From Bdellovibrio sp. GT3 (lineage in GTDB: Bacteria > Bdellovibrionota > Bdellovibrionia > Bdellovibrionales > Bdellovibrionaceae): DNA of 64,000 nucleotides. The translations under genes and the position numbers were made by a program. The notes under the pieces are model-generated. The model saw only the letters and a list, made by a program, of their open reading frames with translations. It did not search any database and was not told the DNA's origin. Location of the stretch: contig NZ_JBBNAD010000004.1 in assembly GCF_037996765.1 (NCBI RefSeq), positions 930,001 to 994,000 of the forward strand, in the 5' to 3' direction. Within the stretch, counting starts at the first letter, position 1. The number at the start of each line of letters is the position of its first letter. Below, one piece after another: positions 1 through 7,557 of the stretch.

Positions 1-9
1 TATAAGAGC

Positions 10-47
10 CCCCAGGATGCTATGAGTTAAACTTATAGCACCCGGGG
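10..47. other. Long imperfect hairpin downstream of the phospholipase-like gene
   Basis: A stem of CCCC (10-13) with GGGG (44-47) encloses a second stem, GCTATGAGTT with its near-complement ending ATAGC (19-39), using G-T pairs. It lies just past the stop codon of the minus-strand gene at 83-1306. It could act as a transcript end or stabilising hairpin, but no clear T-run follows it on the minus strand, so the terminator reading is weak. Confidence 0.3.
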
Positions 48-82
48 AGTCACGAACCAACGCAACAAAACGCTGCTGTTTG

Positions 83-1306
83 CTAGTTAACGTTGCTGAA
101 GGCTTCTAAATAAGGCGCTGGCAGGCGGCGCGTGAGTTCCGGGTTGGATTGGATATCTTTGCGCACGGCTTTTCTGAACTCAGCAAATATCTCCGGCATG
201 GCATTCAAGGAGCGTCCCAGGTCATGACGAACCACGTGTGTGGCTTTGACCAAAGGAATATCCCGGAAAAATGAATTCACGAAATCCATTTTGCTCATAT
301 GCTGGTATTCAGCTGAAAACTTCACGTGAAAAGGAATATCTGTGCTAAAGGGAACCAGCCAAGTGGCTGCGAAGATTCCTTTTGGCGCCTGTCCATAGAG
401 TGCAGCAAACAGAACCTCTTTAACGGATTCGCGAACAGCGTTTTCGGGTTGCAGTCGCACTGGGTCCAGCGGATTCGAATCGATATGGAGGTGTCCATCT
501 CCACGAGTCATCCAGATATGCCCATAAGAGTTGGCCACCGGAAGACCTATTTCGCGACCTGTGCGCAAGTCAATACTTTCATTGTCATGCAAAAGCATCG
601 TGACCAGGTCGCCGCGGTTCTTTTTTAGCAAACCTTTAAAATTCGCTTTTCCCCACATCGCCGTTTGCACACGTGGTACGCGCACATGTCCCGATGAAAA
701 GGCATCCGTCAGATAGTGATCGGCGAAAGCATTCAGAATCATAGCCTGTTGATACAGTTGCAGACTTTTTTGTGGGGCTGAGTCGCGAAGTTCAAAAGAC
801 TTCAATGCCTTGTCAATCGCCTCTTGGTGGTAGCGGACATAGTCTTTCATGTTGTACCAACCGAAGTGATTGTAGTTTTTCGTTACAACACCCAGATATT
901 TTGGCATCGAGAAAAATGTCGCAATACTGTTGCAGGTTTTTGGTTTGTTGCCGTGAATTTCGGCATGCGTGCATTTGATGACATGCTTGATGCCTTTGCG
1001 TTTGTCGGCATACAGCTCGCCGGGACCATTGTAAAAGTCAGCGGCCATAAGAATTTCGCCGTAAGCAAATTTGATTTTGCCATCACCACGCGGGATATTT
1101 GAAATCGGACAATCCGCTTTGCTGATTCCCAAATCACGACATGCATTCAGTGCACCGCTTTCACCCAGAGACAGATGCTCGCTGCCTGCCCACAAGATTT
1201 CAACGGTTTGATTTTCAGTGCTGTGATCATGAGCTTGTGCTGGCGGCACCAAAGCCGTCATAGAAGCGGAAAATACCAGAGCTGTCATCCAAAAGCCGAT
1301 TTTCAT
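83..1306 (-). CDS. Secreted phospholipase C/P1-nuclease-like protein
   Basis: 407-residue protein with a cleavable signal peptide (hydrophobic stretch from residue 5, ending near AQA-H at about 25), so it is exported. The middle carries the His/Asp-rich helical pattern of the zinc-dependent phospholipase C/S1-P1 nuclease fold: YNHFGWYNMKDYVRYHQEAI near residue 145, then NAFADHYLTDAFSSGHVRVP near 193. Both stretches supply His and Asp residues suited to metal binding. The ATG at 1306 is preceded by AGGTAGGAC. The family is inferred from these motifs only. The substrate (phospholipid or nucleic acid) cannot be told from sequence. In a predator it could be a secreted hydrolase. It appears monocistronic. 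Confidence 0.6.
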   Translation of the reverse strand: MKIGFWMTALVFSASMTALVPPAQAHDHSTENQTVEILWAGSEHLSLGESGALNACRDLGISKADCPISNIPRGDGKIKFAYGEILMAADFYNGPGELYADKRKGIKHVIKCTHAEIHGNKPKTCNSIATFFSMPKYLGVVTKNYNHFGWYNMKDYVRYHQEAIDKALKSFELRDSAPQKSLQLYQQAMILNAFADHYLTDAFSSGHVRVPRVQTAMWGKANFKGLLKKNRGDLVTMLLHDNESIDLRTGREIGLPVANSYGHIWMTRGDGHLHIDSNPLDPVRLQPENAVRESVKEVLFAALYGQAPKGIFAATWLVPFSTDIPFHVKFSAEYQHMSKMDFVNSFFRDIPLVKATHVVRHDLGRSLNAMPEIFAEFRKAVRKDIQSNPELTRRLPAPYLEAFSNVN

Positions 1307-1392
1307 AACGTCCTACCTTTTGAAAGATTCAGGTAGAAGATCGGCTTTTCAGAGGAGTGGATAAAATTTTGGGGTAAAAATTAGACTTAGAG

Positions 1393-2409
1393 CTAAAAGA
1401 CCTTCGAACAGCTCATCGGCATCATGCGCACCTTTTGTTCGACTACGCGCTTTAGGATGCGGGAGCCCAGTTCGTTCTCCATCAGTTCCGGATGAAACTG
1501 CAACAGCAGTCCACGGCCATTCTTGAATTCCGTGGCTTCGGTGACTCCGTCTGCCGCTGTGGCAGCCAATTCCAGCATTCCGCCAGGTTTGAATTGAACG
1601 GCCTGATGGTGCAGGGAGTTTACAAAAAGTTTATTCGAATCCACCGGCAAAAGGGACGCTAAGATTCCATGTGAAGTTTTTTTGACCTCGATGTCATGCC
1701 AGTCATCGCCATGAGGCAGCTCTGGTCCCACTTGAATGGGTACGTCCTGTATCATTTTGTAACCCAGGGCTACGGAGGAGATTTGTGATCCTCTACAAAC
1801 TCCCAATAAGAATCCGCGCTCGCTTGCAACATAATTCTTGATCAGCGAGATCTCGAATTGATCGCGAGTGGGGATGGTGTTGCGGGAGTGATAGTTTTCC
1901 TTTTTATAGAATGACGGATCCACGTCATCGCCACCCATGGCCACGAGCAGTGGAAACTGTGCAGAGATTTTCTCAAATAGAATTCTGGTCTCACTCAATG
2001 TCAGACCAAGATCCGCGCTGATAGGCAGTATGTAGGACTGGTGGCCGGCTCTGGAAAGAAGTTTCTTAAAATTATGAACCCGCGCTGAATCGGGACCGTA
2101 ATCCTTTGGAAGATTTGCGATTAACAAAGCACGGGTTTCGCGGTCACCCTTCAGGAGTTCAAATTTTCCTGTCGCGGTAGTGGGGCGCTGTCCTTTGAAC
2201 AGCTCCATCAGATCCGGTTTGTGCTCCAGGTTCTGTAGATATCTTTCAGCCGCAGCCTCGGGTGTTTCTCCGGATTTAACCGGTAAAATCAAAGGGGCTA
2301 TGGCCTGGGATCGGGGAATCCATTGATAGAGCTGAATGTCTGCTGCATGGCTAGCGGCAGAGCTTAGAATACCCCAAAAAATAATTAGAAAAAGTCGGAC
2401 GTTTTTCAT
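1393..2409 (-). CDS. Exported class-I glutamine amidotransferase-like (peptidase C26) protein
   Basis: About 338 residues from the ATG at 2409. A TTG 18 bases upstream is possible, but the 2409 start gives the cleaner signal peptide (MKNVRLFLIIFWG...SHA). The triad of class-I amidotransferase/gamma-glutamyl hydrolase proteins is visible: nucleophile Cys in GFLLGVCRGSQ and the His-Glu pair in LLLQFHPELM near the C-terminus, with an HHQAV segment before it. The domain matches gamma-glutamyl-GABA hydrolase (PuuD-like) proteins, which are normally cytoplasmic. An exported version suggests cleavage of gamma-glutamyl amides or peptides in the periplasm. The first 100 residues before the amidotransferase domain are unassigned. 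A perfect palindrome, GTCTCA-TTT-TGAGAC, lies 78 bases upstream of the ATG. Confidence 0.7.
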   Translation of the reverse strand: MKNVRLFLIIFWGILSSAASHAADIQLYQWIPRSQAIAPLILPVKSGETPEAAAERYLQNLEHKPDLMELFKGQRPTTATGKFELLKGDRETRALLIANLPKDYGPDSARVHNFKKLLSRAGHQSYILPISADLGLTLSETRILFEKISAQFPLLVAMGGDDVDPSFYKKENYHSRNTIPTRDQFEISLIKNYVASERGFLLGVCRGSQISSVALGYKMIQDVPIQVGPELPHGDDWHDIEVKKTSHGILASLLPVDSNKLFVNSLHHQAVQFKPGGMLELAATAADGVTEATEFKNGRGLLLQFHPELMENELGSRILKRVVEQKVRMMPMSCSKVF

Positions 2410-2487
2410 CACTTGCGTATGATTCAAATAAAGTACCAGATGGAGCGGGCTTCGGAATCAATAGAATTGAGATAAAGTCGGATGAGT

Positions 2488-2502
2488 GTCTCATTTTGAG
2501 AC
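2488..2502. promoter_or_regulatory. Perfect palindrome GTCTCA-TTT-TGAGAC, candidate operator
   Basis: A fully symmetrical 15-mer upstream of the minus-strand amidotransferase gene. The same 6-3-6 pattern recurs at 6274, 9678, 21580, 40719 and, degenerately, at 58381 and 48941, always between genes. The binding protein is unknown. Confidence 0.5.
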
Positions 2503-2532
2503 GATGGCGCAGAATCGTCGTTCACTGTAAAA

Positions 2533-2560
2533 AAAAGACCGGGTGCACTCCCGGTCTTTT
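2533..2560 (-). terminator. Intrinsic terminator of the small lipoprotein gene
   Basis: Stem AAAGACCGGG with CCCGGTCTTT around a short TGCACT loop. On the minus strand it is followed by a long T-run (the A-run at 2529-2536), just downstream of the stop at 2584. Confidence 0.85.
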
Positions 2561-2583
2561 GGAATCAATAAATTTAGAGATCG

Positions 2584-2769
2584 TTAGAACATACTTGGTT
2601 TTGCGCCATTCGATTTTTGCACGAACGGGTAATGCCAAGGCAAAGGTTTGCCGTTTTCCTCAACCACACTTGATGGTGTACGTGGCTCTTCCTGGACCGG
2701 AACATAAGCACATGCTCCCATACCCAACATTGCTAGTACTAGTGTCATCTTTGCTGTGAATTTCAACAT
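2584..2769 (-). CDS. Small lipoprotein, 61 residues
   Basis: The N-terminus MLKFTAKMTLVLAMLGMGAC is a lipoprotein signal with the lipobox LGMGAC (Cys near residue 20). The mature part is about 41 residues, rich in Pro, Glu and Asn, with no recognised domain. AAGGAG lies 8 bases before the ATG and a strong terminator follows, so it is a complete single-gene unit. Function is not recognised. Membrane anchoring is the only safe statement. Confidence 0.7.
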   Translation of the reverse strand: MLKFTAKMTLVLAMLGMGACAYVPVQEEPRTPSSVVEENGKPLPWHYPFVQKSNGAKPSMF

Positions 2770-2946
2770 ACTGAACTCCTTGGTGTGGGTTCCTTTTAGG
2801 AACCGATGACTACCTATCGGAGTATTTCAGGACTTAAGAAGTGCAAAAGGGGAAAAAATCAAACTTTCCGTGATTAGAAACACTATCGTCCCACTTGGAG
2901 ACAACAACCAGAAAAAGTATCGTGAAATCAGGCCAGGGAGGTTCTG

Positions 2947-3312
2947 ATGACAACGCTTGGATTGTACATTCATCTGGAAGCGAAGCCGGGGCGGGAATTT
3001 GAACTCGAAAACTTTCTAAGGGATGCATTGCCGTTTGTGCAAGAGGAGATGGGAACCACCGTGTGGTTCGCCTGCAGAATCGGGCCTTCAACATTTGCTA
3101 TCTTCGATGCTTTTGCTGACGAATATGCCCGTCGTGCGCATCTGGAAGGTAAAGTGGCGGCAGCATTGATCGCGCGGGCGCCGGATCTTCTGGCAAGACC
3201 TCCGATTGTGGAGCGACTGGATGTGCTGGCGGATAAAATCCCGGGTTCCATGACTTCCACAGAAGATCAGGATCTGGAGCGCCCAGACGCGGACTATCGC
3301 AGTCATCTGTGA
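2947..3312 (+). CDS. Antibiotic-biosynthesis-monooxygenase-like (ABM, dimeric alpha/beta barrel) protein
   Basis: 121 residues. The first ~95 have the ABM layout: a beta strand LGLYIHLEAKPGREFELENF, a helix, then TVWFACRIGPSTFAIFDAF and a second helix ending in LLARPPIVERLDVL. Small ABM proteins of this type (YgiN-like) are cytoplasmic homodimers, some acting on quinones. The C-terminal 25 residues are acidic and probably disordered. GGGAGG sits 6 bases ahead of the ATG. The substrate is unknown. It is not in an obvious operon. Confidence 0.65.
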   Translation: MTTLGLYIHLEAKPGREFELENFLRDALPFVQEEMGTTVWFACRIGPSTFAIFDAFADEYARRAHLEGKVAAALIARAPDLLARPPIVERLDVLADKIPGSMTSTEDQDLERPDADYRSHL

Positions 3313-3429
3313 CGTTATGGATGTGAGGTAATATGAAGATGCAACACTTTTCCTAGAGCGAAAGTCGGGAATTGAATCTCTGAACGCCGCTGCCAGCAAG
3401 GGTTTGGTAGTCTGTTGTAAAGAGGTTGC

Positions 3430-4260
3430 ATGAAAAGTATAGTATTTATATTTCTCGCAGGGATATTGGTTTGTTCGGGTTGCAGTCGTTTGGATATCGC
3501 ATATCGCTGGGCGGATACCTATATCGCGTCCAAGGTGGATGACTATTTCGATATCTCTTCGGAGCAAAGCAAGGCTCTTAAAAAAGACATTAAAAAAGAC
3601 CTGATTAGCATGAAAGAAACCCTGCTGCCCATCTGGATGGATCGTCTGAATAAGATCCAGCAGGATGTCGATGACGGCTCACTGAACGATAAAAAAGTCG
3701 CGGTGTACTTTGGCGATTTCTTTAAGGATGTCGACCAGATCAATTCACATTTTGCGACGACGGCGGTGGATTTTATCAGCTCCACGGATGCGAAACAAAT
3801 CGAGTACTTTAAAAAGTCTTTCTATAAAAAGAATCAAGAAGACCTGGAAAAATCCCAGGACTCGGCAAAGCTGGAAAAGAAGTATCGTGGTAAGTACGAA
3901 GACGTTTTTGAGATGTTTGTGGGTTCGCTGACGGATCAACAAAAACAGCTGATCGCTGATAATGTAAAAGCAGCACCCTATCCGGCAGAGCTTCGCGCGA
4001 AAAACAAGGCCTTCGTATTTAAAGAATTCATAGCACATCAAAACTCCAAAGAGGAGATGAAGGCCTTTGTTCAAGAGTACACAACTCAGACTGATAAATT
4101 TGATCTGCCCGAATACCGCGCAGCTTATCAGCAGTATCAAGATGGTCTGCAGACGCTGATCACACGGGTGATGACGAACCTGACTCCAAAACAGAAGATC
4201 GCTCTGAAAGAGAACATTCAGCAGAAATCCGAGCAACTAAGAACGATTTCAGCTCTTTAA
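3430..4260 (+). CDS. DUF6279-family lipoprotein
   Basis: 276 residues. The signal MKSIVFIFLAGILVCSGCS has a lipobox (CSGC, Cys near 18). The mature protein is helical and charged, beginning RLDIAYRWADTYIASKVDDYFDIS, with the run of Lys/Asp/Glu helices typical of the DUF6279 lipoproteins known from several proteobacteria. No catalytic motif is visible. It probably sits on the periplasmic face of a membrane. A good intrinsic terminator follows at once, so it is monocistronic. Confidence 0.65.
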   Translation: MKSIVFIFLAGILVCSGCSRLDIAYRWADTYIASKVDDYFDISSEQSKALKKDIKKDLISMKETLLPIWMDRLNKIQQDVDDGSLNDKKVAVYFGDFFKDVDQINSHFATTAVDFISSTDAKQIEYFKKSFYKKNQEDLEKSQDSAKLEKKYRGKYEDVFEMFVGSLTDQQKQLIADNVKAAPYPAELRAKNKAFVFKEFIAHQNSKEEMKAFVQEYTTQTDKFDLPEYRAAYQQYQDGLQTLITRVMTNLTPKQKIALKENIQQKSEQLRTISAL

Positions 4261-4284
4261 AATTCCAGCACCCAAATTGCAAAG

Positions 4285-4317
4285 TAAGCCAGTGAGTTAT
4301 TCTTACTGGCTTATTTT
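4285..4317 (+). terminator. Intrinsic terminator after the DUF6279 lipoprotein gene
   Basis: TAAGCCAGT pairs perfectly with ACTGGCTTA across an 11-base loop, followed by TTTTC. Confidence 0.8.
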
Positions 4318-4334
4318 CGTATAAGGGAGATCTT

Positions 4335-4688
4335 ATGAAAAAAATGGTGACAGCTTTTGGCATGATGATGATGGCTTTGACAGTTTCCGTTTCCCAGGCA
4401 GGCATGCTGACTCAGACGCAGGCCATGAGTAAAGAGCAGGCTAAAAACGTGGCCATCGTGCACGCCCGCGTGATTGGTGCGGAGGCAGACATCCAGGCGG
4501 CTTCACGTTTGGGTTATCTTCCGAAATACACGGTCTCTTACGTTTCTCAGCTAAGATATGACGGTGAGGCTGCGGGTAGCTATCAAGTAGTGGTGGATCG
4601 TGCAGAGATGTTCCGTGCGTGCAAAATCACGATCACTATGAATGATGTTACGGGCGCGCTGGAGAACAAGCAGGTTGCCTGCAGGTAG
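4335..4688 (+). CDS. Small exported protein of unknown function
   Basis: 117 residues. A signal peptide (MKKMVTAFGMMMMALTVSVSQA-G, cleavage near 22) is followed by a compact domain with two Cys (ACKITI and QVACR at the end) that could form a disulfide. GGGAG lies before the ATG. The region around QLRYDGEAAGSYQVVVD looks like beta strands. No family recognised. It stands alone behind the preceding terminator. Confidence 0.6.
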   Translation: MKKMVTAFGMMMMALTVSVSQAGMLTQTQAMSKEQAKNVAIVHARVIGAEADIQAASRLGYLPKYTVSYVSQLRYDGEAAGSYQVVVDRAEMFRACKITITMNDVTGALENKQVACR

Positions 4689-4712
4689 CGCTAAGAATCC
4701 GAATACAGTTCC

Positions 4713-4859
4713 TTATCGAGGATTTTGAATTTCAGGAGGCGTCGTTACCGGCGCCTTTTGTGCGTCTTGCCCCAAAATATAGCCTACAAAATATGCAGAA
4801 CAGCCTATTAGGGCCAAAATCATCCATTTTTTCGCGCGGCTCATCAAAATTGCTTTCAT
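4713..4859 (-). CDS. Small single-pass membrane protein, 48 residues
   Basis: Starting at the ATG at 4859, the product is a basic N-terminus (SRAKK), one membrane segment (WMILALIGCSAYFVGYIL) and a Pro/Thr-rich tail. A longer reading frame runs back through the tRNA on the opposite strand, but its extra part is only the antisense of the tRNA and is rejected. No strong ribosome binding site is visible, and an ATG at 4844 is an alternative start. Function unknown. Confidence 0.4.
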   Translation of the reverse strand: MKAILMSRAKKWMILALIGCSAYFVGYILGQDAQKAPVTTPPEIQNPR

Positions 4860-4921
4860 TTTTTTAGTTTTAGCCGTTGACAAGGGACAGTGGCAACTGT
4901 AATTTTGGCTTCTCTTCGAGC

Positions 4922-4997
4922 GCGGGAGTAGCTCAGTTGATAGAGCGATGCCTTGCCAAGGCATAGGTCGCGGGTTTGAGCCCCGTCTCCCGCTCCA
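4922..4997 (+). tRNA. tRNA-Gly, anticodon GCC
   Basis: A complete cloverleaf of 76 bases with encoded CCA: acceptor GCGGGAG/CTCCCGC, D stem GCTC/GAGC, anticodon stem ATGCC/GGCAT with loop TTGCCAA (anticodon GCC at 4955-4957), T stem GCGGG/CCCGT. The D loop reads AGTTGATA and the T loop TTTGAGC, so position 19 is A (usually G) and position 56 is T (usually C). The two changes restore a 19-56 pair. A terminator follows at 5037. Confidence 0.95.
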
Positions 4998-5036
4998 ATT
5001 TTTCTTCAAGAAAAATGGATCAGAAGAATCAAAACA

Positions 5037-5061
5037 ACCGAAGTTCATCTTCGGTTTTTTT
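5037..5061 (+). terminator. Terminator after tRNA-Gly
   Basis: ACCGAAG pairs with CTTCGGT over a 5-base loop and is followed by a T-run, 39 bases past the tRNA. Confidence 0.85.
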
Positions 5062-5099
5062 ATGCCCAAAATCTGGGCTACCCCAATAAAGTAACTTTT

Positions 5100-5840
5100 T
5101 TAGTAGACGTCTTTGAAGGCTAGAATCTCTTTGAACTTAGTTTCGTGATCATTTGGAAATCCACATCTTTCGGAAAAATCATCGGCGTCTTTGAATGTTC
5201 CAAACATTCGGTCCCACAAAGTGAGATCAGCATAGTTGTATTTGTGAACACCTAATTCATGATGAATAGAATGATGTTCGGGCCTTTGAATGATGTAACC
5301 AACCCACTTTGGCGTTCTAATGTTGGCGTGATAGAAGTATTCTCCGGTCGCCGCATAGAGTGCATACCAGGCGCCAGCCTCCGCACTTCCACCAAAAACG
5401 CAGTAAATGATAAATCCAATTAAAATTGAATCAGCCGCGATTTCTACTGGATGTTTGTAGAAAGAGGTTAGTACTTCGATTCTAGCCGGACTGTGATGTA
5501 GTTGATGGAAGATCAACCACCAGCCATTGGCATGGCGAAGTCGGTGCCACCAATAAAAAACAAAAGTTCCGATAAACCAAAAAAAGAATCCTTCCAAAGC
5601 GGGGGAGTTCCAGTTCCCAATAGGAAGTAATGTGTAGTCTCTAAAGAACTTATTCCAAGTAAGGCCAGCGAAACCTACCATGAGCAGTTGGACAAGATTG
5701 ATTAAAATCGCTCTGCCGTACCATCCTTTGGAATGAGGTAGTTTGCGGCCTGGCTTTACACGTTCCAAGGTGAAGAAGAAGACCGTAGAAATTATGAGCA
5801 AGACCGAAGGAAGTGCTTGAGACGTAATTGTGTTGTTCAT
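5100..5840 (-). CDS. Sterol desaturase/fatty acid hydroxylase-family membrane protein
   Basis: About 246 residues from the ATG at 5840. A GTG at 5864 would add 8 residues and neither start has a clear ribosome site. The family's di-iron histidine clusters are all present: WWHRLRH, FHQLHH and HHSIHH followed by HKYNYADLTLWDRMFGTF. Four or so membrane segments lie in the N-terminal half. These enzymes hydroxylate or desaturate lipid chains at the membrane and need O2. Substrate unknown. It is a single gene, divergent from the fragment at 5901. Its base composition looks AT-rich, like the cassette to its right. Confidence 0.8.
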   Translation of the reverse strand: MNNTITSQALPSVLLIISTVFFFTLERVKPGRKLPHSKGWYGRAILINLVQLLMVGFAGLTWNKFFRDYTLLPIGNWNSPALEGFFFWFIGTFVFYWWHRLRHANGWWLIFHQLHHSPARIEVLTSFYKHPVEIAADSILIGFIIYCVFGGSAEAGAWYALYAATGEYFYHANIRTPKWVGYIIQRPEHHSIHHELGVHKYNYADLTLWDRMFGTFKDADDFSERCGFPNDHETKFKEILAFKDVY

Positions 5841-5900
5841 ATACAAATTAAACCGAATAAACACCTTGGTGTATATAAGATTGTTGGATAGTATCGAATC

Positions 5901-6095
5901 ATGTCACAGAGTCTTGGTGGAATCATAGGTGTTAGTGCTGTTTTTCTCATGTCCTGTGCTTCAGTCACAACCAAAGCCACCTATGAGGGCATCGCCGCCC
6001 CCGAAGTTACCGATCAAATACCTAAGTGCGTGGTAAGAGTTGGAACCCTTATCTCCTTACGGAGTTTCAATAGATCGGGAAAGAATCTGGTCTGA
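5901..6095 (+). pseudogene. Truncated lipoprotein gene running into a repeat element
   Basis: The first ~43 codons encode a plausible lipoprotein start (VFLMSCAS, lipobox Cys near 19). From about 6035 the frame continues into sequence that has a second copy at 9548, and it stops within it. The C-terminal ~20 residues are therefore encoded by repeat DNA. I read this as the 5' remnant of a lipoprotein gene cut off when the repeat or cassette arrived. A short functional lipoprotein is possible but less likely. Confidence 0.45.
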
Positions 6096-6222
6096 CGGGG
6101 CTTTGGAAGAAGTGCCCCGGAACCCGCATTTCACCGGCATCGCATGGATGCGATCTCCGGAGCGTTAGCCCACAGGGCCGAGGGCAGGAGTCTGAGGCAT
6201 CACACACGAAGTGATCGGCAAC
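6046..6222 (+). repeat. Left copy of a structured repeat bracketing the 6.4-9.4 kb cassette
   Basis: Positions 6066-6129 match 9572-9635 at 54 of 64 positions by hand alignment. Weaker similarity extends to 6046 (CCCTT..CTCCT.ACGG). Both copies hold a GGGGC...GCCCC-type hairpin and end in CGAAGTGATCG-CAACA (left copy at 6207-6222). The left copy has about 75 extra bases, including the hairpin CATCGCATGGATGCGAT. Not a coding repeat. Confidence 0.7.
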
Positions 6223-6273
6223 AAGTTTGAAACCTAGATAAAATAATATTGAACGTTTTTACCAAATCAACTC

Positions 6274-6288
6274 GTCTCAGTGTGAGAC
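6274..6288. promoter_or_regulatory. Perfect palindrome GTCTCA-GTG-TGAGAC, candidate operator
   Basis: Symmetrical 15-mer 105 bases before the first gene of the cassette. It has the same 6-3-6 arrangement as the sites at 2488 and 9678. Confidence 0.5.
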
Positions 6289-6393
6289 AAATATCTTCGC
6301 AGAACAAATAAACAAAAAATAATATCTAATCATATTTAACTTTTGTGGAGTCGGCCGAAAAGCTGGGTGTCTAGTTGTACGTGGGCGGGGGAC

Positions 6394-7557
6394 ATGAAAT
6401 ACAAAATCATCATTCCGATTCTATTATTCTCCATTCCTTGGGTATTTAATGCTGCAACAGTCGCTGATGTGATCGTGCCTGCAAAAGCAATCACTGGTGG
6501 CTTTAGAGTTGATTTCACTGATCCAGCTCTGTGGCAAAACTATGTGAGAAGCCCAAATCCAAACTTAGCTAACTTAATCAATGCCAATTTCGGTGTTAGC
6601 ACATTACATGGCCTTGGAACTCTCATCGAATGTATGCCAAGGACAATCCGCGAAGGTAAAGTAAACCCTTTTAAGAGTTGTGCAGGTATTGGGGGGCAGA
6701 AGGGTGCTCGGTCACTTACAATTAGTGGAAAAAACTCAAATATATACGGAATTTCAGTTACGCTGGCCTCTCCTGCGGCAAACAATCCACATTTTACTGC
6801 GCCCTATAGCACAGGTTTTGGATTTAAAGTCTTCTACGACTACCAAACTGAAACCAACATCAATCAAAGACCGAAGTGTGTAACCAAGGGCGGTTTTCTG
6901 AGCATGCTTGACGACACCGTTGGTTCCGTGGAGGCCACTCCGGCAGCCAAACAGGTGATCACCTTGCAATGCACTCATCCGATCATTGTGTTTACATTCA
7001 AAGAGGAGGGGTATTACTTTCATGAACTAAGTCATCCTCAATTCAACGGATACTATGAGACTGAAAACGTTGGACCATTGATTCAATCAATTGATTTCGC
7101 GACCAAGAATCCATATTCCGTTTCACTCAAACTAAACACACTAAGTAGAGATAGTAAGTCAATAAAAGCTACCAACATTTTGGCTAATCCAGATGGCTAT
7201 ACCGTCAAGGTGCCTCTTGGCAGCTATTCCTCATTTGCACTTGTTGATTCCGCAACTGGATCGAGTCTTTCTGCTAAATACTCATATTCAACAGGGGCAG
7301 TGTTATCTCCGTCAATTTCAGCTGCGGATCGTATGTCGACCATGTTCGCAGACCGAGTTGCATTTTTGTTCGGAAGTTCGACTACAGCTGCTCAAACCCT
7401 GATTGCAGTGCATATGGGTCAACAAAAATTGCTCATTACCCCAGACGACTCTCGCTTTAGTCCTGTTACAGTAGTACTCAGTGTGGTGAAACCAGTGATT
7501 GCCGCAGATGAAGTGGATCCGAACTGCACATATGTCTACAATAAAATTTGTCTATGA
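6394..7557 (+). CDS. Exported protein of unknown function, first gene of a repeat-bracketed cassette
   Basis: 387 residues from the ATG at 6394, chosen because it opens a clear signal peptide (MKYKIIIPILLFSIPWVFNA) and follows GCGGGGGAC. The upstream TTG at 6343 would bury the signal. The mature protein is Ser/Thr/Asn-rich with several Cys and alternating beta-like stretches. I recognise no domain. Codon use and base composition are visibly more AT-rich than the housekeeping genes. The gene overlaps the next one by 26 bases in the +1 frame. It may be the N-terminal half of a frame-shifted larger protein, as the next frame has no signal peptide. Confidence 0.65.
   Translation: MKYKIIIPILLFSIPWVFNAATVADVIVPAKAITGGFRVDFTDPALWQNYVRSPNPNLANLINANFGVSTLHGLGTLIECMPRTIREGKVNPFKSCAGIGGQKGARSLTISGKNSNIYGISVTLASPAANNPHFTAPYSTGFGFKVFYDYQTETNINQRPKCVTKGGFLSMLDDTVGSVEATPAAKQVITLQCTHPIIVFTFKEEGYYFHELSHPQFNGYYETENVGPLIQSIDFATKNPYSVSLKLNTLSRDSKSIKATNILANPDGYTVKVPLGSYSSFALVDSATGSSLSAKYSYSTGAVLSPSISAADRMSTMFADRVAFLFGSSTTAAQTLIAVHMGQQKLLITPDDSRFSPVTVVLSVVKPVIAADEVDPNCTYVYNKICL

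Noticed and set aside
4860-5069. Extension of the small minus-strand frame through the tRNA locus, with a 'GSNPRPMP'-type peptide
   Set aside because: It is the antisense of tRNA-Gly, a familiar false ORF. Only 4713-4859 is kept.
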